Source of the DNA: Massilia terrae
Lineage (GTDB): Bacteria; Pseudomonadota; Gammaproteobacteria; Burkholderiales; Burkholderiaceae_D
Reading direction: 5' to 3'
DNA length: 64,000 nucleotides
NCBI RefSeq assembly: GCF_024753145.1
Contig: NZ_JANUGU010000003.1
Location: 124,001 to 188,000, forward strand
Shown here one piece after another: positions 37,463 to 47,876 of this stretch. Position 1 is the first letter of the stretch. Each line of letters starts with the position of its first letter. The notes under the pieces are model-generated. The model saw only the letters and a list, made by a program, of their open reading frames with translations. It did no database searches and was not told the origin of the DNA. The position numbers were made by a program, and so were the translations under genes.

Positions 37463-38629
37463 ATGAGAAAAAGTCTGGTTCGAGCAGTTCTGTTCCTTGC
37501 CGCTCTTCACCTTGGTGCGGCCCATGCCGAAGTCCTCGGCAACGATGCCTGCAAGGCGCTGGTGGCCGAGGGCCAATCGCTCTACGGCCAAGGGAAATTC
37601 CGCGAGGCGTGGGATGCCTACAACCGCGCGCGCCAGGCCGACCCCAGCGCATCGATGCCGATCTCGTCGATGGCCCATATGCTGCAGGTCGCGGCGGGCC
37701 AGGCGCCGGCCGACAAGGCGGCGGCGATGCTGAAGCAGGCCGAATCGATGGCGCGCGATGCGTTGCGTATCGACGCCCAGGACCCGCTGGCGCAGGAGAT
37801 CTTGCGGATGCTGGTCGATACGCAGCCGGTGCCGCTGCACAAGCCAACGCCGGAGGCAATCGCGGCGCTGGAAGAAGGCGAAGCGCTGTTCATGCAGAAG
37901 CGCTACCCGGAAGCGCTGGCGAAATATGAACTGGCGGCCCAGCGCGATCCGCTGTACTCGGCGGCCTGGGTCAACGCCGGCGATTGCTATTTCTCGCAGA
38001 AGCAATGGCACGAGGCCGAAGCGCGCTTTCGCAAAGCCACCGAGATCGAGCCGTTGAATGGACAGGCCTGGCGCTTCCTGGCCGATTCGCTGATCCTGCA
38101 AGGCAACCGCCGCGGCGCCGAGGCGGCGCTGTACGGCGGCATCGCGGCGCAGCCGAGCCAAGGACCGAACTGGGACAAGCTGGAATTGATGATGCGGCAG
38201 GATGGCCTGGCGCTGAAGCGGCTGGCACTGGTGCGCAAGGCGCGCTACATCCCCGCCGGAAAGGATGGCAAGCCGACTGTCGAGGTGCAGCAAGACCTGC
38301 AGCAGACGCCGGACCTCGCGTTCTGGATGATGCAGGCGGCGGCGGTCGGCAATGCGACCGCGGCGGGCAAGGCCTCGCCTTTCGAGATCGAGCTGCGGTC
38401 GTGGCAGGCGGCGCTGAACATGGTGGCGCAGATGAAGGAGAAAGGCGAGGCAGTGCCGGCCGATCCCGCGCTGGTCTCGCTGCAAAGGCTGGCGCAGGCG
38501 GGGCAGCTGGAGCCGGCGATCCTGCTGCTGATGTACCGCGAAGCCTATCGGCCCGAGCTCGAAGCGTGGAAGAAGGCGCATCCGGACGGGATCCGGGCCT
38601 TCGTGGTCAGCAACGGGCTGCGGCCCTGA
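37463..38629 (+). CDS. Exported tetratricopeptide-repeat protein
   Basis: A 388-residue protein with a signal peptide (about 1-22, LFLAALHLGAAHA) and at least three TPR-like repeats (LVAEGQSLYGQGKFREAWDA; LEEGEALFMQKRYPEALAKY; WVNAGDCYFSQKQWHEAEAR). TPRs mediate protein-protein contacts. The C-terminal half (about 230-388) is helical without an assigned family. It belongs to the material between rpsJ and rplC and runs towards rpsJ; a palindrome and a terminator follow its stop. Confidence 0.8.
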   Translation: MRKSLVRAVLFLAALHLGAAHAEVLGNDACKALVAEGQSLYGQGKFREAWDAYNRARQADPSASMPISSMAHMLQVAAGQAPADKAAAMLKQAESMARDALRIDAQDPLAQEILRMLVDTQPVPLHKPTPEAIAALEEGEALFMQKRYPEALAKYELAAQRDPLYSAAWVNAGDCYFSQKQWHEAEARFRKATEIEPLNGQAWRFLADSLILQGNRRGAEAALYGGIAAQPSQGPNWDKLELMMRQDGLALKRLALVRKARYIPAGKDGKPTVEVQQDLQQTPDLAFWMMQAAAVGNATAAGKASPFEIELRSWQAALNMVAQMKEKGEAVPADPALVSLQRLAQAGQLEPAILLLMYREAYRPELEAWKKAHPDGIRAFVVSNGLRP

Positions 38630-38635
38630 TATTTC

Positions 38636-38666
38636 CCGTCGTTTCCGGCACTGCCGGAAACGACGG
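38636..38666. repeat. 15-bp-arm palindrome after the TPR gene
   Basis: CCGTCGTTTCCGGCA and TGCCGGAAACGACGG are perfect complements separated by one base. It lies 7 nt after the stop and 12 nt before the shared terminator. It may form a cruciform or a 3'-end hairpin. Confidence 0.8.
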
Positions 38667-38678
38667 ACAGGCATAATG

Positions 38679-38715
38679 AAAAAGCCGGAGCACCCATCGG
38701 CGGCTCCGGCTTTTT
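38679..38715. terminator. Bidirectional terminator between the TPR gene and rpsJ
   Basis: The 12-bp stem AAAAAGCCGGAG/CTCCGGCTTTTT ends in a T run on either strand. It would stop minus-strand transcription from rpsJ before it could reach rplC, as well as the plus-strand TPR gene. Confidence 0.9.
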
Positions 38716-38748
38716 GCTTGAACGCGGAACGAGTTCCGCGGCCAGGAA

Positions 38749-39066
38749 TTACTGCAGCTTGATTTCGACGTCGACGCCAGCCGGCAGGTCCAGCTTCATC
38801 AGTGCGTCAACGGTCTTGTCGGTCGGATCCACGATGTCCATCAGACGCTGGTGCGTACGGATTTCGAACTGGTCGCGCGAGGTCTTGTTGACGTGCGGCG
38901 AACGCAGGACGTCGTAACGCTCGATGCGGGTCGGCAGCGGGACCGGGCCCTTGACCACTGCGCCGGTGCGCTTCGCGGTGTCGACGATTTCCAGTGCGGA
39001 CTGGTCGATCAGCTTGTAGTCGAAGGCTTTCAGGCGAATGCGGATTTTTTGATTCGGAGCGGACAT
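38749..39066 (-). CDS. rpsJ: 30S ribosomal protein S10 (NusE)
   Basis: A 105-residue S10, also the antitermination factor NusE ([38 protein letters not shown]). It normally heads the S10 operon, but here the next genes on its strand are unrelated and a terminator follows, so it is effectively monocistronic or the tail of the str operon. It lies 178 nt after tuf. Confidence 0.98.
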   Translation of the reverse strand: MSAPNQKIRIRLKAFDYKLIDQSALEIVDTAKRTGAVVKGPVPLPTRIERYDVLRSPHVNKTSRDQFEIRTHQRLMDIVDPTDKTVDALMKLDLPAGVDVEIKLQ

Positions 39067-39244
39067 GCTATTTCCTTAAAAAAGAGCGAACCGGCACCTG
39101 GCCGGCAATGAGTGTCTGGTACTTCGGTACAGCAAAGAAGCGGGAGTATAGCACTGTTCCCGCTCAAAACGCGGGGCAGGACCGCAGTCCCGCCCCGTTT
39201 TGTTGCTAAGGCAGGACGTTCGCCCTGCCCGTCGATCACGCTAA
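39067..39244 (-). promoter_or_regulatory. tuf-rpsJ gap with a terminator-like hairpin and a possible rpsJ promoter
   Basis: After tuf the minus strand has an imperfect stem (AAAACGGGGCGGGAC / GTCCTGCCCCGCGTTTT, about 39168-39204), then TATACT framed by AGCGGGA...TCCCGCT (about 39145-39170). The -35 match is poor. This suggests separate transcription of rpsJ but is not decisive. Confidence 0.45.
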
Positions 39245-40435
39245 TTAGGCGATGATCTTGGCAACCACGCCGGCGCCGACGGTACGGCCGCCTTCGCGGA
39301 TTGCGAAGCGCAGGCCTTCTTCCATCGCGATCGGGGCGATCAGCTTGACGGTGATCGACACGTTGTCGCCCGGCATGACCATTTCTTTGTCGGCCGGCAG
39401 CACGATCGAACCGGTCACGTCAGTGGTACGGAAGTAGAACTGCGGACGGTAGTTGTTGAAGAACGGGGTGTGACGGCCGCCTTCTTCCTTCGACAGGACG
39501 TACACTTCGCCGGTGAACTCGGTGTGCGGCTTGATCGAGCCCGGCTTGGCCAGGACCTGGCCGCGCTGGACGTCTTCACGCTTGGTGCCGCGCAGCAGCA
39601 GACCGACGTTGTCGCCAGCCTGGCCCTGGTCCAGCAGCTTGCGGAACATTTCGACGCCGGTGACGGTGGTCTTGACGGTGTCGACGATGCCGACGATTTC
39701 GATCTCTTCGCCGACCTTGATGATGCCGCGCTCGACACGACCGGTCACCACGGTACCGCGGCCCGAGATCGAGAACACGTCTTCCACCGGCATCAGGAAG
39801 GCGCCGTCAACGGCACGCTCCGGGGTCGGGATATAGGTGTCCAGCGCGTCGGCCAGGCGCATGATCGCGTCTTCGCCCATTTCGCCAGCCTGGCCTTCCA
39901 GCGCCATACGTGCCGAACCCTTGATGATCGGCAGGTCGTCGCCCGGGAACTCGTACTTCGACAGGAGTTCGCGCACTTCCATTTCGACCAGTTCCAGCAG
40001 TTCCGCGTCGTCGACCAGGTCGCACTTGTTCAGGAACACGATGATGTACGGGACACCCACCTGGCGAGCCAGCAGGATGTGCTCGCGGGTCTGCGGCATC
40101 GGGCCGTCGGCAGCGGAGCACACCAGGATCGCGCCGTCCATCTGGGCGGCACCGGTGATCATGTTCTTGATGTAGTCGGCGTGGCCCGGGCAGTCAACGT
40201 GAGCGTAGTGACGGTTGGCGGTCTCGTACTCGACGTGCGCGGTGTTGATGGTGATGCCGCGTGCCTTTTCTTCCGGCGCTGCGTCGATCTGGTCGTAGGC
40301 TTTGGCTTCGCCGCCGAATTTCTTCGACAGGACGGTGGCGATTGCAGCGGTCAGGGTGGTCTTGCCGTGGTCGACGTGGCCGATGGTACCGACGTTGACG
40401 TGCGGCTTGGTCCGCTCGAATTTCTCTTTTGCCAT
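39245..40435 (-). CDS. tuf: Elongation factor Tu
   Basis: A 396-residue GTPase that delivers aminoacyl-tRNA. G motifs: [23 protein letters not shown] and SARMAL (G5 region GSARMALEG). The ATG at 40435 ([20 protein letters not shown]) is the canonical start; the open frame continues upstream without homology. It follows fusA after 63 nt containing a 10-bp hairpin. Bacteria of this group often carry a second copy near rpoBC, outside this window. Confidence 0.99.
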   Translation of the reverse strand: MAKEKFERTKPHVNVGTIGHVDHGKTTLTAAIATVLSKKFGGEAKAYDQIDAAPEEKARGITINTAHVEYETANRHYAHVDCPGHADYIKNMITGAAQMDGAILVCSAADGPMPQTREHILLARQVGVPYIIVFLNKCDLVDDAELLELVEMEVRELLSKYEFPGDDLPIIKGSARMALEGQAGEMGEDAIMRLADALDTYIPTPERAVDGAFLMPVEDVFSISGRGTVVTGRVERGIIKVGEEIEIVGIVDTVKTTVTGVEMFRKLLDQGQAGDNVGLLLRGTKREDVQRGQVLAKPGSIKPHTEFTGEVYVLSKEEGGRHTPFFNNYRPQFYFRTTDVTGSIVLPADKEMVMPGDNVSITVKLIAPIAMEEGLRFAIREGGRTVGAGVVAKIIA

Positions 40436-40464
40436 TTTGAATCTTCCTTTGAGAGTGTTTTCAA

Positions 40465-40489
40465 GGGAGGCAGGGATCGCCTGCCTCCC
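40465..40489 (-). other. Hairpin between fusA and tuf
   Basis: The 10-bp stem GGGAGGCAGG/CCTGCCTCCC has a 5-nt loop, 9 nt after the fusA stop. No T run follows on the minus strand, so it is more likely a processing or stability element than a terminator. Confidence 0.5.
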
Positions 40490-40498
40490 GATCAATAA

Positions 40499-42604
<2,106 letters not shown>

Positions 42605-42717
42605 AAATTTTCCTAAATCTTTGAATGGACAAAACCGAGCAGCATTTTGAGAGCCAAAATGTGCCCGGCTTAATCAACGGATACTGCTGGACCGCTCCTG
42701 GGGGAACGGTCGAATGC

Positions 42718-43188
42718 TTAGAAGCGGAAGTGCGAGAACGCCTTGTTCGCTTCAGCCATGCGGTGGACTTCGTCACGGCGCTTCATGGCGCCGCCACGGC
42801 CTTCCGCGGCTTCCATCAGCTCGCCACCGAGGCGCTGCGGCATGGATTTTTCGCTGCGCTTGTTTGCGGCTTCGCGCAACCAACGCATGGACAGCGCCAT
42901 ACGACGGACCGGACGAACTTCCACTGGCACCTGGTAGTTGGCGCCGCCGACGCGGCGGGATTTCACCTCGACCATCGGCTTGGCGTTGTTGATCGCGGCC
43001 GTGAACACTTCCAGCGGGTCCTTGCCCGACTTGCTCTGGATGTGATCGAACGCACCATAGATGATGTTCTCTGCGACCGACTTCTTGCCGGACAGCATCA
43101 GAACGTTGACGAACTTAGCGACATCAGTGCTGCCGAACTTCGGATCCGGCAGAATCTCGCGCTTGGGGACTTCACGACGACGTGGCAT
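42718..43188 (-). CDS. rpsG: 30S ribosomal protein S7
   Basis: A 156-residue S7, primary binder of the 16S 3' domain ([40 protein letters not shown]). In E. coli it is the repressor of the str operon. It lies 117 nt after rpsL. Confidence 0.99.
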   Translation of the reverse strand: MPRRREVPKREILPDPKFGSTDVAKFVNVLMLSGKKSVAENIIYGAFDHIQSKSGKDPLEVFTAAINNAKPMVEVKSRRVGGANYQVPVEVRPVRRMALSMRWLREAANKRSEKSMPQRLGGELMEAAEGRGGAMKRRDEVHRMAEANKAFSHFRF

Positions 43189-43305
43189 TTCAATTCCTTC
43201 CTGTCTTCAGTTGAGTGCTGGTTGCGCACTCGCGAACGGCCATCATGGCCCTTCACTTACTCGGCCTCGCGGCCGGCTCAACTCAATTAAGCCAAAATTG
43301 GCAGA

Positions 43306-43689
43306 TTACTTCTTGGCAGCCTTAGCGCGCTTGGCACCGTACTTCGAACGGGCCTGCTTACGGTCTTTCACGCCCTGGGTATCCAGCGCGCCGCGGACCA
43401 TGTGGTAACGCACACCCGGGAGGTCTTTGACACGACCGCCGCGGATCAGCACGACCGAGTGTTCCTGCAGGTTGTGGCCTTCGCCGCCGATGTACGAAAT
43501 GACTTCGAAACCGTTGGTCAGGCGCACCTTGGCGACCTTACGCAGTGCCGAGTTCGGCTTCTTCGGGGTCGTCGTGTAGACACGGGTGCACACGCCGCGC
43601 TTCTGCGGGCAGTTCTCCAGTGCCGGCGACTTGCTCTTCACAACCGCGGCAACGCGCGGCTTGCGAATCAGTTGATTGATGGTTGGCAT
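43306..43689 (-). CDS. rpsL: 30S ribosomal protein S12
   Basis: A 127-residue decoding-centre protein ([32 protein letters not shown]). The lysines at the positions equivalent to E. coli K43 and K88 (PKKPNS and GGRVKDLPG) are unchanged, so the common streptomycin-resistance substitutions are absent. It is the first gene of the str operon, with a promoter about 160 nt upstream. Confidence 0.99.
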   Translation of the reverse strand: MPTINQLIRKPRVAAVVKSKSPALENCPQKRGVCTRVYTTTPKKPNSALRKVAKVRLTNGFEVISYIGGEGHNLQEHSVVLIRGGRVKDLPGVRYHMVRGALDTQGVKDRKQARSKYGAKRAKAAKK

Positions 43690-43858
43690 CGTTCTTTATC
43701 CAACAAAATTACTGCTACATGAATGACCCGGGCCGGTAACCCGGGGACTGAAACCTAGTCCCGTTTCGATTAAGTACCGTAGAGGCGACGAAAGCCGCCC
43801 TCCGAAGAAGCGGCTGCGAATGCGTATACGATGTGCAGAATAAATTCGAGAACTCGCG
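43690..43858. other. Leader of the str operon
   Basis: The stretch between the promoter at 43859 and the rpsL start holds no gene on either strand. It is the presumed untranslated leader on the minus strand. The rest of the gap up to 44044 shows no further feature besides the start region of the transferase gene. Confidence 0.5.
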
Positions 43859-43887
43859 AGTATAGACCCGATACGACAAGCGGTCAA
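43859..43887 (-). promoter_or_regulatory. Sigma-70 promoter of the str operon (rpsL-rpsG-fusA-tuf)
   Basis: On the minus strand TTGACC (43882-43887) and TATACT (43859-43864) are separated by exactly 17 nt, close to consensus. Transcription would start near 43852, giving a leader of about 160 nt before rpsL. Confidence 0.8.
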
Positions 43888-44044
43888 CCGCTTTGCCTTC
43901 CTGCCGGGGCAGGACGGGAGGTGGCGCGCCGGTTTTGGGCCAGGATGTGGCAAAGTCGACACAAACCTGGGCGGCGTGACGGGGATGGCTTTTCCCTTGG
44001 CAATGCGGATAATAGCGGACTTTCGCCCGCCCTGCCCTTCACCG

Positions 44045-45892
44045 ATGCGCTCGCTGCTCCGTCCCGCCAACCTGTACGTGCTGCTGACCTACCTGGCCCT
44101 GTCGCTGGTGCCCTTCGCGCCCTGGCTGTACGGGCACGTGGTCGAGCATCCGGGCCAGGTGGTCGCCATCGAATTCCTGTGCTGGGTGACGGCCTGGGCC
44201 CTGTTCGGGCGGCCGGCCCGTTTCCACTGGCTGCTGCTGCCGGCCTTCCTGTCGCTGCCGATGGAGCTGTACCTGTTCGCGTTTTATGGAAAAGGCATCT
44301 CCTCGCACCAGCTGGGGGTGGTGCTGGAGACCAGTCCGGCCGAAGCGATCGAGTTCCTCGGCAGCAAGATCTGGCTGGTGGCGGCGATCTTCATCGGCGT
44401 GCTGGCATGGTGGGCCAGCAGCTGGCGCGCGGCCTGGAACAGCCGCGACCTCGACTGGACCGACGTATCGCGCCGGGTGGTGCTGGCGGCGCTGGGCCTG
44501 GCGGTGGCGCTGGTGATCTATGGCGCCACGGTCGGCGTGGCGCCGCCCAAGGTGGCGGCCGCGCCGGCGCCTGTTTCTTCCGGCTACCACATCAAGGTGG
44601 AGGCCAGCCCGTCAACGCAGCCGGCGCCGCCACCCTCGGGGCCGGTCCAGTTCGGTTCGTACCCGCTGCCGCTGCTGCCGCACTGGGCCAAGGCGCCGTT
44701 CGACAAGGACAGCTTCGCCCAGTCCTGGCCGTTCGGGCTGGGATCGCGCTACTACGATTTCTACCGCGACCGGATGTACCTGGCCGAACTGAACCGGCTG
44801 TCGGCCAATTTCCGTTTCCAGGCCCACCCGGCCACGCCCGGCGACAGCCCGCAGCTGGTGGTGCTGGTGATCGGCGAATCGTCGCGCTACGACCGCTGGA
44901 GCCTGAACGGCTACGCCCGCGAGACCAACCCGCTGCTGTCGAAGGAAGCCAACCTGGTCACCCTGCCGGACGTGATCACCTCGGTCTCGGCCACTCGCCT
45001 GTCGGTCCCGGTGATCATCTCGCGCAAGCGCGCAACCCAGAGCCTGCGCGACGGCTTCGCCGAGAAGTCCTTCATCACGGCCTACAAGGAAGCCGGTTTC
45101 AAGACCTTCTGGCTGTCGAACCAGATCTCGTTCGGCAAGTTCGACACCCCGGTGTCGGTGTTCGCCAAGGAGGCCGACGTGGTCGAGTTCATGAACCTGG
45201 GCACCTACAACGACGAGTCGAGCTTCGACGAGATCCTGCTCGGTCCCCTGAAGAACGCGGTGAACGATCCGGCGCAGAGGAAGCTGGTGGTGATCCACTC
45301 GCTGGGCAGCCACTGGAACTACAGCCACCGCTACCCGGCCAGATTCGACAAGTGGCAACCCTCGCTGTTCGGGGTCGACAAGCCGGTGTACACCGACCTG
45401 AAGATCAAGCCGCAGCTGAACAACAGCTACGACAGCTCGATCCTGTACACCGACTGGTTCCTCGACCACGTGATCGGCACGCTCAAGGACAGCGACGTAT
45501 CGGCCTCGATGGTCTACGTGGCCGACCATGGCCAGACCCTGTACGACGGCAGCTGCCGTATCGCCTTCCACGGCCATAACACCCAATATGAATTCCACGT
45601 GCCGGCCTTCGTCTGGTATTCGGACGCCTACCGCGAGCAGTTCCCCGGCAAGGTCGACCAACTGCTGCGCCACCGACGCGCGCACCTGGCGACCGAGAAC
45701 ATGTTCCACACCCTGCTCGACCTGGGCGACATCCGCTACCCGGACGACCGCCTGGATTGGAGCTTCGTGAACAGCCGCTTCAGGCAGCACACGCGCTATG
45801 TCGACAGCTATGGCTGGACCGACTACGACAACGCGGTGCTGAAGGGCGACTGCCATGAAGTCATTGCGAAGGGCAAGCCGCTGCGGCGCTGA
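44045..45892 (+). CDS. Phosphoethanolamine transferase-like membrane enzyme (alkaline phosphatase/sulfatase superfamily)
   Basis: A 615-residue protein of the EptA/CptA/OpgE type, which moves phosphoethanolamine onto lipid A, core sugars or glucans. The N-terminal half has about five hydrophobic segments (for example 11-29, 44-54, 62-82, 108-126, 146-165). The periplasmic catalytic domain starts near 265 with VVLVIGESSRYDRWSLNGYA; the nucleophile position holds S279, where EptA has Thr. Metal ligands appear in VYVADHGQTLYDG and IAFHGHNTQYEFHVP. The ATG at 44045 is chosen for the family N-terminus; a start at 43976 is possible. The acceptor substrate is unknown. Confidence 0.87.
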   Translation: MRSLLRPANLYVLLTYLALSLVPFAPWLYGHVVEHPGQVVAIEFLCWVTAWALFGRPARFHWLLLPAFLSLPMELYLFAFYGKGISSHQLGVVLETSPAEAIEFLGSKIWLVAAIFIGVLAWWASSWRAAWNSRDLDWTDVSRRVVLAALGLAVALVIYGATVGVAPPKVAAAPAPVSSGYHIKVEASPSTQPAPPPSGPVQFGSYPLPLLPHWAKAPFDKDSFAQSWPFGLGSRYYDFYRDRMYLAELNRLSANFRFQAHPATPGDSPQLVVLVIGESSRYDRWSLNGYARETNPLLSKEANLVTLPDVITSVSATRLSVPVIISRKRATQSLRDGFAEKSFITAYKEAGFKTFWLSNQISFGKFDTPVSVFAKEADVVEFMNLGTYNDESSFDEILLGPLKNAVNDPAQRKLVVIHSLGSHWNYSHRYPARFDKWQPSLFGVDKPVYTDLKIKPQLNNSYDSSILYTDWFLDHVIGTLKDSDVSASMVYVADHGQTLYDGSCRIAFHGHNTQYEFHVPAFVWYSDAYREQFPGKVDQLLRHRRAHLATENMFHTLLDLGDIRYPDDRLDWSFVNSRFRQHTRYVDSYGWTDYDNAVLKGDCHEVIAKGKPLRR

Positions 45893-45904
45893 CCAACAAG
45901 AGAA

Positions 45905-45986
45905 CGTCATTCCCGCGAAGGCGCGTTAGCGCCGCCGGTGCCGACTTCGGATGAGAAATGGGGTTCCCGCCTTCGCGGGAACGACG
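45905..45986. repeat. REP-like inverted repeat between convergent genes
   Basis: CGTCATTCCCGCGAAGGCG (45905-45923) is complementary, apart from one mismatch, to CGCCTTCGCGGGAACGACG (45968-45986), with a spacer of about 44 nt. Such sequences are widespread intergenic repeats in proteobacteria. It sits between two convergent genes, as does the element at 7676-7785. Confidence 0.75.
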
Positions 45987-45990
45987 ATCT

Positions 45991-47565
45991 CTATAAAGCC
46001 GGGATTGCGATCGGCTCCGATAAGCGCTGACCGAGCCATTGCGCAAAGCGCGCCGCCTTGTCGCTGATCTCCGGCGCGAAACCCTGCCCGGCCAGCAGCG
46101 CCACCCCGTTGGTCTCCACCAGCACGCCCGGCCGCAGCGTCAGCCCGCCGGCGTCGCGCGCGATGCGGTACGGGTCGAGCCAGCGCGCCAGCAGCGACGC
46201 CAGCACCACGTTGTGCGACGAGACCAGCACCAGTCCGCGTGCGGCCAGCGTGTCGAGCACCGCGGCGGCGGCCGACACCGATTCCACGTGATTGGTCCCG
46301 CGGAAGATCTCGTCGATCAGGAACACCGCCGCGCCGCCGCTGTCGGCCGCCTGCAGCAGCTCGCGTGCCCGCCGCAGCTCCGCGATGTACAGGCTTTCGC
46401 CGCCCAGCAGCGAATCCTCGTTCTGCATGCTGGCGTACAGCGGCAGGTCCGGCAACCGCGCCGCGTGCGCATAGGCGAAGCCGAAGGCGCGCGCGGTGGC
46501 CAGCGACAGGCCCAGCGTGCGCAGGAAGGTGCTCTTGCCCACGCCGTTCTGGCCCGAGATGAAGGCGCCCTTGCCGTCAAGCGCGATCGACAGCGGGGCC
46601 GCGCCGGCCAGCAGCGGATGCACGGCGCCATCCAGCGCCAGCGCGTCCGGCGCTGATGCCGCGGCCCAGCACCAGCGCGGCGCCGCCTGCAGGTGGCGGG
46701 CCAGCGCGACATCCGCCTCCAGCACCGCGCAGCGCTCGTAGCAAGCGGCCAGGAAGTCGCGCTCGGCGAACACCCGTCGCATGCTCTTGAAGTAGTGGTT
46801 GACGTTGGCCAGCGCGAACCAGTCACCGTATTCCTGCGCGCCGGGCAGCCATGCGGCGCCGCGCGACAGCGCTCGGTCAAGGCGCCCGGCCTGCTCGCGG
46901 CCAAGCGCGAATCCGCCATCGGCCAGCGCCTCGTCCTCGCCCAGCACCCAGCATGTCGCCAGCAGCATGCGCAGCGTGGCCACCGACTGCTTCCATTTCT
47001 GGACCCGTTCGTGGTAGCGCATCTGCAGCGCGATCAGCACGTACAGGACGAAGGCCACGCCCAGCCACGCGAACGGCGTCAGCGCCACCGCCGCGATCGA
47101 GGCGGCCAGCGCCAGTGGCAGCGGCCAGGTGCGGCCGGCCCACGCGGGAACCGGCGCGCAATCGCCCTCGTACAGCAGCGCGGCCACTTCGGTGTCGGCG
47201 TCGCGCAGCGGGCGCAGGCGGCGCTGCAGGTCCTCGAGGCGCGCGGGATCGGCCAGCAGTGCGCGCACCCGGCCGCACTGCGCGTCGCGCCCCGGCTGCG
47301 CCGCGCCCGCGCGCAGGCGACGGTACAGCTCCTGCTTGCCGAAGATGCTGGTCTCGCGCGTGAGCTCGTCCAGCCAGGGCTGCAGCAGCAGGTCGTTCCA
47401 GGTCTGCCCATCGAGCGCGGGCACGCCTTCGCGCGGCCGCACGCGGTGCAGCTGCGCGACGTCGCCCGGGACGAAGGGGTAGTCCAGCGGCGGCCGTGCG
47501 GGACCGGCGAATGCGGCCCGCAGGTGCAGGCCAAGGTGACGCAGCTTGCCGGCGATGGCGCTCAT
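45991..47565 (-). CDS. MutS-family ATPase with internal transmembrane segments
   Basis: A 524-residue protein whose C-terminal part is a MutS-type ABC ATPase: Walker A GQNGVGKST at 338-346, Walker B with DEIFRGTN near 407, and the following VLVSSHNVVLASLL. The N-terminal mismatch-recognition and connector domains of MutS are missing. Instead, residues 148-183 contain two adjacent hydrophobic segments (PLPLALAASIAAVALTPFAW and LGVAFVLYVLIALQM), so the protein is probably bound to the inner membrane. It may act in a process other than canonical mismatch repair. It is monocistronic here. A start further downstream is possible but would lose conserved N-terminal sequence. Confidence 0.85.
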   Translation of the reverse strand: MSAIAGKLRHLGLHLRAAFAGPARPPLDYPFVPGDVAQLHRVRPREGVPALDGQTWNDLLLQPWLDELTRETSIFGKQELYRRLRAGAAQPGRDAQCGRVRALLADPARLEDLQRRLRPLRDADTEVAALLYEGDCAPVPAWAGRTWPLPLALAASIAAVALTPFAWLGVAFVLYVLIALQMRYHERVQKWKQSVATLRMLLATCWVLGEDEALADGGFALGREQAGRLDRALSRGAAWLPGAQEYGDWFALANVNHYFKSMRRVFAERDFLAACYERCAVLEADVALARHLQAAPRWCWAAASAPDALALDGAVHPLLAGAAPLSIALDGKGAFISGQNGVGKSTFLRTLGLSLATARAFGFAYAHAARLPDLPLYASMQNEDSLLGGESLYIAELRRARELLQAADSGGAAVFLIDEIFRGTNHVESVSAAAAVLDTLAARGLVLVSSHNVVLASLLARWLDPYRIARDAGGLTLRPGVLVETNGVALLAGQGFAPEISDKAARFAQWLGQRLSEPIAIPAL

Positions 47566-47630
47566 GCTGCCTTTCGGTAGTGGGACAGCCGCCGATGTAT
47601 GGCCAGCCCGACAATATTCAAGTGCCCACC

Positions 47631-47726
47631 TGGGGTCAGGTCGTCCAAAGAATCATGATTGCAGCAGAGGAACTCGGCGTGAAGTAGTTGAATTGGAACT
47701 TTGACTCATTGGACGACCTGACCCCA
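47631..47726. repeat. GGGGTCAGGTCGTCCAA hairpin element, second locus
   Basis: GGGGTCAGGTCGTCCAAAGA (from 47632) faces ATTGGACGACCTGACCCC (to 47725) around about 50 nt of unrelated sequence. It has the same ends as the block at 35823-35986, confirming a dispersed family. It lies just upstream of the sigma-54 control region. Confidence 0.85.
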
Positions 47727-47746
47727 GTAGAGGAGCGCCGCCGTCC

Positions 47747-47792
47747 GTCCGGACGCTGTCCGCGCGTGCCGGTGTCCGGACGCCGCGGACAC
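47747..47792 (+). promoter_or_regulatory. Candidate enhancer for the NtrC-type regulator upstream of the sigma-54 promoter
   Basis: The inverted repeat GTGTCCG-N7-CGGACAC (47772-47792) and a second GTCCGGAC copy (47747-47754) lie about 45-80 bp upstream of the -24 element. Such sites bind activators of the NtrC family; the likely one is encoded at 52476-53807 in the same operon. Confidence 0.6.
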
Positions 47793-47825
47793 ATGCATGG
47801 ACCTTAAAAATCAAGCACTTGGCGT

Positions 47826-47841
47826 TGGCACGCTTCCTGCA
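47826..47841 (+). promoter_or_regulatory. Sigma-54 (-24/-12) promoter of the ABC/two-component operon
   Basis: TGGCACGCTTCCTGCA matches the consensus TGGCACG-N4-TTGCA at all but one position, with GG (47827-47828) and GC (47839-47840) correctly 12 nt apart. Transcription would start near 47852, 25 nt before the first gene. Confidence 0.82.
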
Positions 47842-47876
47842 TTGGATGTGCGCCATCGATACCTGGAACGAAAACC

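Noticed and set aside
42643..42661. CATTTTG/CAAAATG hairpin between rpsG and fusA
   Set aside because: Short, AT-rich stem without a T run; not distinguishable from chance pairing.
43306..43689. Streptomycin-resistance allele of rpsL
   Set aside because: Lysines equivalent to K43 and K88 are both present.
43976..44044. Upstream start for the phosphoethanolamine transferase-like gene
   Set aside because: The extra 23 residues do not resemble the family N-terminus; the ATG at 44045 begins directly before the first membrane helix.
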